Shown here piece by piece: positions 22,429 to 34,200 of a DNA stretch of 64,000 nt. This DNA is from Azolla caroliniana. Taxonomy: Eukaryota; Polypodiophyta. Within the stretch, counting starts at the first letter, position 1. Each line of letters opens with the position of its first letter. A program made the position numbers and the translations under genes. A model generated the notes under the pieces. That model did not search any database. It was not told where the DNA came from and worked only from the letters and a program-made list of their open reading frames with translations. The stretch is taken from the NCBI GenBank assembly GCA_043228905.1, contig JBHGNT010000002.1, positions 19,406,001 to 19,470,000 on the forward strand, written 5' to 3'.

Positions 22429-22734
22429 GCCCGAGCGACCACGGAAACCCCGGTGAAAATCGGAGATGTTCAGGAACCGGTGGTGGCACTGGTGGACCAC
22501 GGTTCGGAAATAAACCTGATGTCCATGGACTTCTACAAAAAGGGGAAATGGCCGATCAACACTAAGCACGGATGGAAGATACAGGCGGCGACGCGCGCCA
22601 CCGAGGAACTACACGGGGCCTGCCCAAACATACGAGTCAAGATCGGCGACGTCGAAATAGACCAGCACTTCTTTGTGCAGGAAACGTCCTCGCACCCTGT
22701 CATTCTAGGGGAACCGTACATTACGGCGGCATGA
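22429..22734 (+). pseudogene. G2 protease
   Basis: VALVDHGSEINLMSMDFY carries D-H-G at the active site; HPVILGEPYITA marks the C-terminal block. It is in the same frame as gag across a TAG, and is closed by TGA at 22732-22734. The frame continues in METKVLDNRSAYARVKSQDG before another TGA. Confidence 0.8.
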
Positions 22735-23482
22735 ATGGAGACCAAGGTGCTGGACAACAGGTCGGCTTACGCGAGGGTCAAGAGCCAGGACGGGCGTCAT
22801 TCGGTTCAGTTCCTGACGGTATGACCCAACCACGAGTGAAACCGCGAGTCCCTCGGTGGCGAGAACCGAGAGGATTTTTAAAGAGGGCTGTCGAGGCGTG
22901 GGGTTGCAACAGTCCCGACACTCCGGGATAACCCCACAAATGTACGATAAAAGCGAAACCGAAGAATCCTTGTACCATAAGTAGGAAGTTTTGTTTCTCT
23001 GACAACGGAGGGTGTACGATAGTCGGCGTCGTAGGCCGAGAAAAGACAAGGGCGGAAGAGCGACTTCGGGCGTGCGGAGTTCTCGGGCCCAGCGAGGAAA
23101 TCAACGGAGCCGTGGAGGCGGTCTCCTTCGACGATACCTTGGGAATACTGCGAGAGGTGGTCGGAGAGGGCCTTAAAGAGGACCGGACGATACCGGTTTG
23201 TTCAGAAGAGATGTATGAAGTCATCGCGGACTTCAGTCGAGGGCTCGAGTCGGATCGGACGGCCCGGGTTAACACGAAGTACAAGACTGTGGACCGGAAG
23301 GTAAGGCCAGTCGCAGCACCCTTACCGGAGGGCAGCGAGTTACGAATCAAGGGGGTCGCGTCGGACCCCAGTTTACGAGATCCAGCCTGCATAGGCACGC
23401 CTTCACTGACAGAACGCTACGGGAGCTCAAGGTCGGTGGGGGCGGGTTCCTACTGCCGGCGGAAGAAGACCGGTTTCGGAGA
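22735..23482 (+). other. G2 spacer between protease and RT
   Basis: Contains a 142-codon frame (23112-23540) with PVCSEEMYEVIADFSRGLES that has a counterpart in element H. No domain is recognised. It overlaps the RT frame start by about 60 bp. Confidence 0.5.
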
Positions 23483-26301
23483 ATGCTCAGAAGGCACGAG
23501 AAAGCCTTCGCATTCTCGCCGGGAGAGATCGGGTGCATAGACCCGGCAGTCGTGAAGCCGATGGTGATATTAACGGTACCGCATGTGCCGTGGAATCTCA
23601 AACCAATTTCGGTACCGAGAGCTCACATCCCGGAGCTGATGGAGCTATTAAGGCAGGAAGTTGATAAGGGCATCCTCGAACCGTCGAGTGCCCCGTACTC
23701 GAACCGGTGGTTTACTGTACCGAAGAAGAACGGGACGTTCCGCTTCATTCAAGACCTGCAACCGGTCAACAGAGTGACCATTCGGAACACAGGAATCGGA
23801 CCAACGATAGACGAGTTCGCGGAGGCCTTCGCCGGAAGGTTGATCTACTCGGTCGGTGATCTGTACTCGGGGTACGATCAGTTCCAACTAGCCGTAGAGA
23901 GCAGAGACATTACGACGATGCGGACTACTCTCGGCCTAGTGCGGATGTGCACCCTGCCGCAAGGAGGGACGAACTCGGTGGCCCACATGGTGAATGCGAT
24001 GAACAAGGTGCTGAGGGATTGTATCTCGGACATCACCATGCCATTCTTGGATGACATCCCAATCAAGGGATGTCCCGTGGAGGAAAAGGACGAAACGATC
24101 GGACCGGACGGATATCGGAAATTCGTGGCGACACACATTGACGACTGCGAGAGGGTGCTGCAGAGGCTAGAGGACGCGAGGCTCACCTTCTCCGGGGAAA
24201 AATCGGCCTTCGGGCAATCAGAGATCATGGTCGTCGGACATCTATGCGTACCGTATGGCCGGAAACCGTCTCCAGCAAAGGTGGAAGCCATCTCCGCAAT
24301 GAAGACCGACTGTAACTCGGTCACGGAGGTACGGAAGTTCTTGGGAGCATGCGCGTTCTACCACATATGGATTCCCCATTACGCCCACGTTGCCGAGCCG
24401 CTATATTGGTTGCTAAAAAAGGGGCGAAAATTCGAGTGGCGAGACGAGCATACGGAGACGGTGCGACAGATGAAGGAGGCTCTTGCTGCGGCTCCGGCAC
24501 TCCGGAAGGCTATCTATGAGAAAGGCACTCCCGTCTACATAACGGTAGATACGAGTCCGACCGGGATCGGATGGGTCGTCAACCAAGAAGACGAGGACGG
24601 CATCCGGTTCCCAATCCGGTTCGGCGAGAAGGTCCTCAGCGAGCGACAGCAAGGATACGCCCAGGTTAAACGCGAACTCTGGGGTATCGTTTCGGCAGTA
24701 AAGGCCGATAAAGACTATCTGATTGGGACAGAGGTGATTATCGAGACGGACTGCCTGCCGATTCTCGGCATGGTTTCCGGATGCGCAACCCCGGACCTGG
24801 CGATGCTCAGGTGGATAGCGTACATCAAGTCCCTGGATCCGGAAATACGACTCATTTCCGGGAAAGACAATGCCATGGCCGACATGCTTTCGAGGGCGCG
24901 ATTCAACGACGAGGGCGGCATGGTTTCGGAGGACGAGGAAGTCGGCGTAGACTTCTTCGAGGCGGCTTATGTAACAACCGAGGGGGGCAGCACTCCGGCG
25001 CTTAACGATTTCAACAAGAGCAAGTACGACGGGGAGTGGCTGCAGATTGGGGGATTCTTAAGGACAATGATGCCGGACGCATCGTGGACAAGGGACGAGG
25101 CCAACCGGATCCGGAAGAAAGCGTACCGGATCCGGAAGGAGGAACAGGAGGAATTGCTGAAGGCCTACCATGACAGCCCCTGGGCTGGGCACCGTGGGAC
25201 GTGGGCCACGTTCGAGAAGCTAAAGGGGAAGTACTGGTGGCCGGGACTGTACCGGGACCTGCATCGGTACGTGACAACTTGTGAGAGCTGTCAAGTGCAC
25301 TCCATAGTCCGACATCGGGACGAGCTTCACCCCACATACCCTCTGGCCATCCACTTCAAATGCATGGTAGATTTGGTGACGATGCCGATGGGCGTAGGAC
25401 AGATGCGATATTTGGTGTTGGCCCGGGAGGACCTGACAAACCAGGTGGAAGGCCGAGCCCTGCAGAACAAAACGATTGCGTCCGTGTGTCGGTTCCTGAT
25501 CGAGGACGTGATATGTCGGTACGGGTGCGTCGGAAAGATCGTGGCTGACCGCGGGGAGTTGGACGCCGAAGAGGCCGAGGAGTTGTTCAACCGGTTAGGG
25601 GTCAAGCTCTCGCTCACCACAGCGTACAATCCGGAGGCAAATGGGAAGGTAGAGCGCGGGCACGGGCCAATCATCAAAGCGCTAGTCCGGGCATGCGGAG
25701 ACCAGGTCGGGAACTGGCCACGGCTGTTACCTTACGCCTTGTGGGCGGACCGGATAACGCACAGTTCGGTAACCGGGTTCATGCTGTCAGAGCTCATGTT
25801 CGGACAGAAGACGATCATGCCGACGGAACGGACGATCTCCTCTTGGGCGATAGTAGACTGGAGTGACGAAATGAGTCGGGAAGAACTGCTTGCGGCGCGT
25901 ATACGGCAGCTCGAGCGGAGGCCAGAGGACGTGGAACGAGCGGCGGAGAGACTTCAGGCAGCGAGGATGAAGTACAAAGCCCGGTTCGACCGGACGCACC
26001 GGCTCCGACCAAAGAAAATCGAGGAAGGCGACTGGCTGCTAGTCACGACAGTAGCCTCGACAACCAACACCGAGCAACACGGAAGTTCGCGAAGCGGTGG
26101 TTCGGGCCTTATGTGGTAACGAGCGCCAACGACAACGGGACGTATCACCTGGCGGAACTCGACGGTACGAGGATGGCGATGCCGGTAGCAGGGAAACGGG
26201 TCAAAGAGTTCAAGAAACGCCACGACGACAAACCGGATCTAAGAGGCCTGGACAGCGAAGACGAACAGTCCGAAACGGAGGGCGAACCGATGGACGAATA
26301 A
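23483..26301 (+). pseudogene. G2 reverse transcriptase, RNase H and integrase
   Basis: An open frame of 878 codons (to 26119). The RT part has PRAHIPELMELLRQEVDKGI, NRWFTVPKKNGTFRFIQDLQ and the catalytic TMPFLDDIPIKG. RNase H has YITVDTSPTGIGWVVNQED and ends ISGKDNAMADMLSRARFND. Integrase has the HHCC site (HDSPWAGHRG...CESCQVHS, about 25165-25305) and the D,D,E core (DLVTMP; VADRGELD; NGKVERGH). All catalytic residues look intact. A one-base shift near 26100 moves the last about 65 residues (VVTSANDNGTYHLAELDGTR) to another frame. There is no chromodomain. Confidence 0.9.
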
Positions 26302-26368
26302 ACGGAACCCAGACCGGTTTTCTCCAGCCAGAAACCAATTTTGGCGCATACCGGTGGATGCGCGGTTA

Positions 26369-26380
26369 GGTGGGGGCGGA
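26369..26380 (+). other. G2 polypurine tract
   Basis: GGTGGGGGCGGA directly before the 3' LTR. Confidence 0.75.
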
Positions 26381-27027
26381 TGTCGTGAAGAAAACCGTCC
26401 CCTGGCGCAATCGGTGAATAGCGCACATGAACCGGCCCTTCACGTGTGCGCGCTCTTAATGTATATAATAGAGAATTAGGTACAGAGAGAGATCCGGGGT
26501 AGTTAGATTCGGTAGGTAGGAAGTAAATGAGGGAGACGGCTCCCTTCTTGACGCTATAAAGGAGAGGGAGACGCAGGGAGAAGGGATCGCGCATTGAGGA
26601 GGACCAAGTGTTGTCGGACCGGAACCGAACGCTTCTCCTCTGTCTGTTCTCTGTTGCTCTTCTCTGCAGGTTTCGGGAGGCTCGCGCTGCTTCGAGGAAC
26701 GCCCGTGTGCTTCCGGAAGCACCTCCATCCTATCCCCATTTTGTGCGCAGACGAACAAGCATCGGCATTTGTTCGCCGGCCTGTTTGGTTGTAGCTGTCG
26801 CGTGTTCTGCTGTGTACTTGTTATTCGTTAATATACAAACACTTGTCTCTCCCTGTCTCTGTGTCCATTCGCGTCTTCTGTGTTGACGGGCCACGCCCCT
26901 GTGTTTCTTTGCTCATACGTGACCGGGCATCTCTCTCCTTCTCTTTCCCCTTCTATCACCTGCTCTTCGGTTCAAGACCCCGGTGGTCCCGCCTTGTTTC
27001 TCCACGCACGCGTGTAACAACGTGACA
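26381..27027 (+). repeat. G2 3' LTR
   Basis: Same length as the 5' LTR. Of about 20 differences counted by eye, about 18 are transitions. Confidence 0.93.
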
Positions 27028-27720
27028 ACATCATCTCCTCAAAGGGCATCGCCATGGATCCAGCTAAAATCCAAACTGTACTAGAGTGGCAAATTCCACG
27101 GTCGGTACGAGATGTACAATGTTTTCTAGGTTTTGCTAACTTCTACCGTAAGTTTATACAGGATTACTCGAAGATTATCTTACCCCTCACACAACTTACG
27201 AAGAAGGGCCAAGCATTTCTTTGGTCCGTTGAAGCAGATATGGCTTTTCGGCATCTTAAGAAAGCCTTTACATCAGCACCGATTCTAGCTCATGTGGATA
27301 CTAGCAAACCATTCATCATGGAGGCCGATGCTTCAGATTTCACCCTCGGTAGCATCCTTTCTCAATAAGGAGATAAAGAAGAGTTGCATCCGGTGGCTTT
27401 CCATTCGCGCAAATTCGATGTTGCGGAAATCAACTACGAAATACATGACAAGGAGTTATTAGCCATCGTGGATTCATTTGTGCAATGGTGGCATTTCTTA
27501 GAGGGCTCTCCACATCAGGTCGTTGTCTTTAGTGATCATAAAAATCTTGCTTATTTCCAGAACGCTCGTGTACTAAATCGACGGCAAGCTCAGTGGGCGC
27601 AATTCCTCACGCGTTTCGACTTCAAAATCACACATCGATCGGGGAAGCAGCAAGGAAAAGCAGATGCACTATCACGGCGTTCATATCTTGCACCTCGTCC
27701 TGGTGATCCAACATTTGATA
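27028..27720 (+). pseudogene. G1 RT C-terminus and RNase H
   Basis: Resumes the G1 frame: SSKGIAMDPAKIQTVLEWQI and FLGFANFYRKFIQDYSKI (RT thumb), then RNase H FIMEADASDFTLGSILSQ, VAFHSRKFDVAEINYEIHDK and VFSDHKNLAYF. A TAA at 27366-27368 falls right after SILSQ. RT and RNase H of G1 are thus divided by the 6,964-bp G2 and a stop. Confidence 0.9.
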
Positions 27721-29293
27721 ATCAAAAGCAAGTAATCTTGGGACCAACACGATTGCACACGACGCGGATTTTTCACACCCCGATGGATTCACGGATTACC
27801 GATGACATACGTGCAAACTTGAAGACGGATAATTTTGCTCAAGACATCCTGGCGCACATTGATACTTCTCGGGCATCCTGTTCTCAGTCTCAACAACCAG
27901 GTATTGACTACCGACAATTCGAATATCATGATGGTTTGTTATTCTTTAAAAAGCGTGTATATGTCCCTGATTGCTCCTGTCGCCTTCAAATCGTCCAGCA
28001 TTGTCACGACACCCATACAGCGGGACATTTCGGTAGTACTAAGACGTTAGAGCTAGTGCAGCGATCTTTTTGGTGGCCCCACATGCGCCATTTTGTCGAC
28101 GACTACGTTCGGACCTGTGATGCTTGCTACCGAGCAAAGATGCCACGACACCATCCATATGGCTTGTTGGAACCCTTACCGATTCCAAGTAAGCCGTGGC
28201 AGTCTATTTGTCTTGATTTTATCACAGATCTGCCGGTCTCGCAGGGGTTCGATGCTATCTTAACCGTCATTGATCGATATACGAAGATGGCACATTTTGT
28301 TCCATGTACTAAGGCCATCACTAGTGAGGAAACCGCCGCCCTAGTCATGCGTGAGGTATTTCGGCATCATGGCCTCCCAGACAGTATCATCAGTGACCGA
28401 GGACCGCAATTTGTCTCCAAATTTTGGCAGCATCTCTTCAAGATGCTCAAGGTCTCTTGCAACCTCTCCTCCGGCTACCATCCTCAGACCGATGGGCAGG
28501 CAGAATGAACAAACCAAACACTGGAGCAATATCTCCAATGTTTCCTGAGTTATCAACAGGACGATTGGGCCAAGATTCTCCACTTTGCGGAGTTTGCGTA
28601 TAATAATGATGTTCACTCCTTGACTCGAGTCTCCCCATTCTATGCTTATACCGGTTCTCATCCTCGCTGGTCGGTGATCGACACCCCGGAGCTACCTACC
28701 AATCCTCATGTCGGGGATCATTTGGAGAGACTACGCAAGATCCAGACAGATCTCTCGACTCATCTTCGTCATGCTCAACAGACACAGAAGACTTACGCGG
28801 ATCGTCATCGGCTTCCCTCCTCTTTTGCCATCGGAGATCGAGTATGGCTCTTACGTCATCACATCAAGACTACTCGACCGTGCGACAAGTTGGATTATCG
28901 ACGACTCGGTCCTTTCCGTATTACGGGTAAAGTTAATGATGTCACATTCCGCCTTGATCTCCCTCCGCAGCTTCAGATACATCCGGTTTTCCATTGTTCT
29001 CTTCTTGAACCTTATAAAGCAAACACCATTCCCGATCGTGTTACACCACCGCTGCCCCCCTGGAGTTGGACGTCGGCCCGGAGTATGAAGTTGCTGCCAT
29101 CCTCGATTCCAAACTTATTCGCAACAAACTTTATTATTTGGTCAATTGGGTTGGTTATAGTCCGAGCGAACGCACTTGGGAACCCGTCGAGCATGTTGCC
29201 AATGCTCAGGATCTGCTTGCTGATTTCCACCGAAAGTATCCGGACAAACCCGGTCCGCAATCAGCGCCGACTCGTTCCACTCGTCGTCATTAA
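27721..29293 (+). pseudogene. G1 integrase with C-terminal chromodomain
   Basis: The HHCC site (HCHDTHTAGHFG...CDACYRAK) is followed by core motifs CLDFITDLP, ISDRGPQFVS and HPQTDGQAE with the catalytic Glu. A TGA at 28506-28508 falls directly after GQAE where the family has Arg. The frame continues (TNQTLEQYLQCF, DRVWLLRHHIKTTRPCDKLD) to about 29060. The last 75 codons (29066-29293), in another frame, are a chromodomain: YEVAAILDSKLIRNKLYYLV then NWVGYSPSERTWEPVEHV, with the aromatic positions present. Chromodomains steer integration to marked heterochromatin. Confidence 0.92.
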
Positions 29294-29304
29294 GGGGGAG
29301 ATAG
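29292..29304 (+). other. G1 polypurine tract
   Basis: AAGGGGGAGATAG directly before the 3' LTR, overlapping the stop of the chromodomain frame. Confidence 0.8.
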
Positions 29305-29735
29305 TGTCATGATATGTCAAGACTCAAACCCATGACCTTATGGTATATGGTTCGAGCTCTTAACCATCACACCATCTATTGTAATTCATAGGATTGTTTT
29401 ATTATAAGAAAGTAATGTATATTCCAGATTTCTCTGGAACATTCTAGAAGTTTCAGGATTACTCCTGACAACACTATAAAAGAAGGCACTAGGCATTATG
29501 TTGAACCAAATTGGTTCAACGCTAGCCTTAAGCCTCTTAGCCGCTTTGTACTTATCTTTTCACATAATATATTAGTTGTTGTCATCATCTTTCTCTCTAT
29601 CTCATCCTCGCTATCTCTCTCTCTCCTCTTCTCACTTCCTCTCTCGGGAATCTCACGCAGTCCCGTCTTCTTAGTACTAATAGTACTTCCCTTCTTAGTA
29701 CTAATTCCATCTCTGCTTTAGTACTATTCCTAACA
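29305..29735 (+). repeat. G1 3' LTR (431 bp)
   Basis: Termini TGTCATGATATG...ATTCCTAACA; lacks about 20 bp present in the 5' LTR. Confidence 0.9.
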
Positions 29736-29740
29736 AGAAC
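29736..29740. repeat. Target-site duplication AGAAC, right copy (G1)
   Basis: Matches 17082-17086. Only AT separates it from the transposon's GATT duplication. Confidence 0.9.
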
Positions 29741-29742
29741 AT

Positions 29743-29746
29743 GATT
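29743..29746. repeat. Target-site duplication GATT, left copy (DNA transposon)
   Basis: GATT recurs at 41396-41399. Joining the outer flanks restores an open element H gag frame (PDKVIMFLRAV), which supports a 4-bp duplication. Confidence 0.82.
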
Positions 29747-29770
29747 GGGTGAAAGCATGCGAGTGGAAAC
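29747..29770 (+). repeat. Left terminal inverted repeat
   Basis: 24 bp beginning GGGTGAAAGCATGCGAGTGG. The subterminal stretch 29771-29830 already carries AATTAGCTATG and TAGCTAATTAGCTATG. Confidence 0.9.
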
Positions 29771-30111
29771 AATTAGCTATGTCCTTGACATAGCTAATTA
29801 GCTATGCAAAAAGCTACCATTGATAAATAGTCATTTTAGTAAAAAGCCATCATTAATAAATTAAGTATGCAAAAAACTACCATTGAAAATACTAGAGTGT
29901 TTTAATTACATATGTAAATGAGTGCCATAAATGTGCAACATAAATTGATGTGTGCACCATAAATGTGTACCATAAATTATATATCGAATTCCTAGGTCCA
30001 TTATGCATGATCCTTTGCCACATCACGTAGGTCATCTCTAGTTGAGTACTGTGGGTTAGTTGCTACCACTGTTGCTAAACCCTATCGAGTCCACCTGCCG
30101 CCACTCTACAC

Positions 30112-30930
30112 TGAGGGGCCGCTACTGTGCGTTCCAAGCATCATCAAAGAGCTGCTCAATCTGATGGGGTTCTCTTCTCTGTGACACTCTACACTCAGGG
30201 GCCACTACTGTGCATTCCAAGCATCATCAAAGAGTTGTTCAATCTGACGGGGTTCTCTTCTCTGTGCCACTCTACACTCAGGGGCCATTACTGTGCGTTC
30301 CAAGCATCATCAAAGAGCTGTTCAATCTGAGGGGGTTCTCTTCTCTGTGCCACTCTACACTCAGGGGCCATTATTGTGCGTTCCAAGCATCATCAAAGAG
30401 CTGTTCAATCTGAGGGGGTTCTCTTCTCTGTGCCACTCTACACTCAGGGGCCGCTGCTGTGCGTTCCAAGCATCATCAAAGAGCTGTTCAATCTGACGGG
30501 GTTCTCTTCTCTTTGCCACTCTACACTCAGGGGTTGCTACTGTGCGTTCCAAGCATAATCAAAGAGCTATTCAATCTGACGGGGTTCTCTTCTCTTTTCC
30601 ACTCTCACTCAGGGGCCGCTACTGTGCGTTTCAAGCATCATTGGTAACTGTTCAATCTGACGGGGTTCTCTTCTCTTTTCCACTCTCACTCAGGGGCCGC
30701 TACTGTGCGTTTCAAGCATCATTGGTAACTGTTCAATCTGACGGGGTTCTCTTCTCTTTTCCACTCTCACTCAGGGGCCGCTACTGTGCGTTTCAAGCAT
30801 CATTGGTAACTGTTCAATCTGACGGGGTTCTCTTCTCTATGCCACTCTATTCTCAAGTGCCTTCTATGTGCGTTTCAAGCATCATCGGTAACTGTTCAAT
30901 CTGACGGGGTTCTCTCCTCCATTGCCATCA
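30112..30930. repeat. 83/81-bp minisatellite upstream of the transposase
   Basis: About six units of exactly 83 bp (starts near 30127, 30210, 30293, 30376, 30459, 30542), built around TGTGCGTTCCAAGCATCATC and GGGGTTCTCTTCTCTG, switch to about four units of 81 bp with CATTGGTAACTGTTCAATC. The array decays to 31060. It sits about 320 bp before the transposase ATG, so it may form part of its promoter. Open frames through it follow from the repeat. Confidence 0.9.
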
Positions 30931-31250
30931 TTCTATACTCAGTTGCCACTACTGTCCAGTCCCGGATTGCTTCCACATTTCGATTTGACGGAGTTCACTC
31001 ATCCAACGGCAACATTCTACACTCAGTTGTTGCCATTGGTCGGTCTTGGATCGCCTCCTCAACTGTTGGATCCAACAGAGTGAAATCCTCTACTGTTCGG
31101 TCTTGGATTGCAATAACTTTTCTGTCTATTGATTATCTTGTGTATTGTTGTGTCTAATCTTGTGTATTGTGTGGAATATTTTTGTGTATTGTTGTTGCCC
31201 ATAGCCATCTTTAATACTTGTTTTTTTTTCTGGAAATTTAGGGTTTTAAC

Positions 31251-34200
31251 ATGTCTAGCCAAATGGAAGGGGAAGAAGGGTGTTTAGAATTACCCCTCAA
31301 TGATCATAAGGATAGGGATGATGTTATCAGGACACAACAAGCCATACGAAACTATTGGGCAGAAAAAAAAAGGAAACATCGTCAATTGTTGAAGGATACG
31401 AAAGCCACACTCAGTAAAGGTAAGGATAGTTTAGCTGAGAATGTAAGTAATGCGACTACCATCATAGAGAGAAAGGTTGTAGACTATTTCAATGTTCAAA
31501 CCAAGCACATCAGCAATGAAGAAAAGAAGGTAGTACTTTATGGAATATGTAATGATCCATCGATAAAGGACTTAGTTGATTGTGATGGTCTTAATGCAAA
31601 CATATCATCTATTTTAGTAAATAATCTTCGTAATAGTTTTGTATCCATGAGCAGGTCAGAAGATGATCTTGTCTTAAAAAGGTCTAGTCTAATGATGTTA
31701 CTTAATAGTGATGTTGACGATATAAACATCAGTGAGCTATCTAAGGTAATTGGTGTTAGTAGAAAAACAGTGTACAATACAATGAACCGTATAATTTCCT
31801 CGGGTGAAGGAACTAGTCTACTAAAGCTAACTACAAGATGTAAGCCAATGACACCCATAACATTTGAAATCAAGGATGTAATCACAATGTTTTGGACTAA
31901 TGAGAGTAGGGTTTCACCCAATAAAAAGGATTTATGCAGGAAACGTGTTGGAAGAAATCAATACGAGGAGCATCCCATTCATCTTCTTGATGTACCTCAG
32001 GTATTTACATTTATCTCAACATTTGTTTTGACTCTACTCGGAAAGTTAATTAGCTCAGTTAGCAGAAAAGCTAATTAGCTTATCAGTTACATTTACCTCA
32101 GTTAGCTACTAGGATCGCTACTACATAGGTAACTAGCTACTCTCAATAGTTACTACCATGATAGCTAATTAGCTATTCTCAATAGCTAATTTAGGTACTA
32201 CCAGATAATTAGCTGTACTGCTAGCTAGTTAGCTATCATGGTAGCTAGTTAGCTATTTCGTTATTACCAGCTAATTAGCTACTAGGAAAGCTAATTAGCT
32301 ACCATGATAGCTAATTAGCTACTATGATAGCTACTACATAGGTAACTGGCTACTCTCAATAGCTACTACCATGATAGCTAATTAGTTAGGATAGCTAATT
32401 AGCCACCATTATAGCTAATTAGCTACTAGACCAGCTAATTAGCTACCATGATAGCTAATTAGTTACTAGGACAGCTAATTAGCCACCGTGATAGCTAATT
32501 AGCTACCATGATAGCTAATTAGTTACTAGGAAAGCTAATCAGCCACCATTATAGCTAATTAGCTACTAGACCAGCTAATTAGCTACCACGATAGCTAATT
32601 AGCTACTAGACCAGCTAATTAGCTACCATGATAGCTAATTAGTTACTAGGAAAGCTAATTAGCCACCATGATAGCTAATTAGCTACTAGACAAGCTAATT
32701 AGCCACCATGATAGCTAATTAGCTACTAGAGCAGCTAATTAGCTACCATGATAGCTAATTAGCTACTAGGACAACTAATTAGCTACTAGGACAGCTAATT
32801 AGCTACCAGGATAGCTAATTAGCTACTACGACAGCTAATTAGCTACCATGATAGCTAATTAGCTGCTAGAATAGCTAATTAGCTACTAGAATAGCTAATT
32901 AGCTACCAGGATAGCTAATTAGCTACTACGACAGCTAATTAGCTACCATGATAGCTAATTAGCTACTAGGACAACCAATTAGCTACTAGGACAGCTAATT
33001 AGCTACCATGATAGCTAATTAGCTACTACGACAGCTAATTAGCTACCATGATAGCTAATTAGCTACTAGAATAGCTAATTAGCTATCATGATAGCTAATT
33101 AGCTACTACGACAGCTAATTAACTACCATGATAGCTAATTAGCTACTAGGACAACTAATTAGCTACTAGGACAGCTAATTAGCTACCATGATAGCTAATT
33201 AGCTACTAGAATAGCTAACTAGCTACTAGAATAGCTAACTAGCTACTAGAATAGCTAATTAGCTACTAGGATAGTTAGCTAGTTACGAGAATAACTAATT
33301 CCCCTTTATTACGCAGGTCGATTTATTTATTAGGTTCAAACGAATGCATCCAACTATCAAAGTTCAACTACGAACATTCGAGTCTCTTAAGCCACACTTT
33401 GTGAGACGCTTAAAGGATCGATACACATGTTGTTGCATTTACCATGTACAGATGGGTTTTCTGAAGGACTCTGTTAATCTACTACGTCACCATAGCGCAT
33501 CCCTAACTAATACAGTTTGCACATGTGGGTGCCCAATCTGTCGATCAAGCCCGCAAGAGGAGTGTAAATCATCTGAGCACGTTATCTCTTCCATGAGTTA
33601 TTTATTAGATTCAATATTGTGTCCGAGAGAATCTGACGCTATCTTCCATATTCATAAATGTGTCATGGGTTTATGTCAAGATTGTGGCCCTACTAGATTT
33701 AGGTGGTGTCCAAATGAATTGAGTAGTGAAATATTGATCTCTGTGAAGTTATTTGAGTCAGTGAACACCAATTTCGAAGGAAAGGTGTGTAAAAGAAAGG
33801 ATCTAGTTCGGAAGATGCTTAAACCAAGGGATTTGGTGTCTCTGTTTGTAGTATCTCTAGGAAAGTTCATTAAACACAACTTCATTTATTCATGGCAGGC
33901 CCATCAGTTTAAGACTTGCATATCTGATTTCCCAAATGATGTAGTAGTCTCAGTAGTAGATTTCGCAGAGAATTATACTTTCAAGCAGCAGAATGAAATT
34001 CAATCTATGCATTGGTGTTCAGTTCAGGTAACCATTTTTGTGCACATAACATATTTTCGAGTTTCAGGTGATGTTAAAAAAGTAATTCATTTCTTTATTT
34101 CCGATGATAAGAAGCATGATACCTTGTTCGTCCAACACTGTTTTAAGTTACATTGGCAGTGGTTATTAGCTCAACGTTTGGAGCTTACTCAACATTGGGT

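Larger units (their letters stand above)
20064..27027 (+). mobile_element. G2: Ty3/Gypsy element nested in G1
   Basis: LTRs of exactly 647 bp each (20064-20710 and 26381-27027), differing by about 20 positions counted by eye and with no indels. The PBS follows at 20711 and the polypurine tract is at 26369-26380. Gag with zinc knuckle, D-H-G protease, RT/RNase H/integrase; no chromodomain. Its proteins match element H throughout, so two members of one lineage are present. Stops at 21310, 22426 and 22732 and a frameshift near 26100 prevent a full polyprotein. It splits the G1 RT. The flanking 5-bp sequences (TATGT and ACATC) do not match. Confidence 0.92.
17087..29735 (+). mobile_element. G1: Ty3/Gypsy chromovirus, carrying nested G2
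   Basis: LTRs at 17087-17536 and 29305-29735, AGAAC target duplication, polypurine tract at 29292-29304. Gag, protease, RT, RNase H and integrase lie in Gypsy order on the plus strand, and a C-terminal chromodomain (29066-29293) defines it as a chromovirus. Without the nested G2 (20064-27027) the element is about 5.7 kb. The coding sequence has stops at 18221, 27366 and 28506 and a frameshift just before the chromodomain. It is inserted in the gag of element H, opposite in strand. Confidence 0.93.

Noticed and set aside
21478-26223. Many minus-strand ORFs up to 276 codons opposite G2
   Set aside because: Shadow frames of a GC-rich coding region; no domain seen.
30127-30904. Series of about 67-codon ORFs and a 120-codon ORF
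   Set aside because: Produced by the 83/81-bp minisatellite; no start context or homology.
34027-34073. Possible 45-bp intron GTAACC...TTTCAG in the transposase
   Set aside because: Too short for a plant intron, and the residues it encodes (QVTIFVHITYFR) fit the protein.
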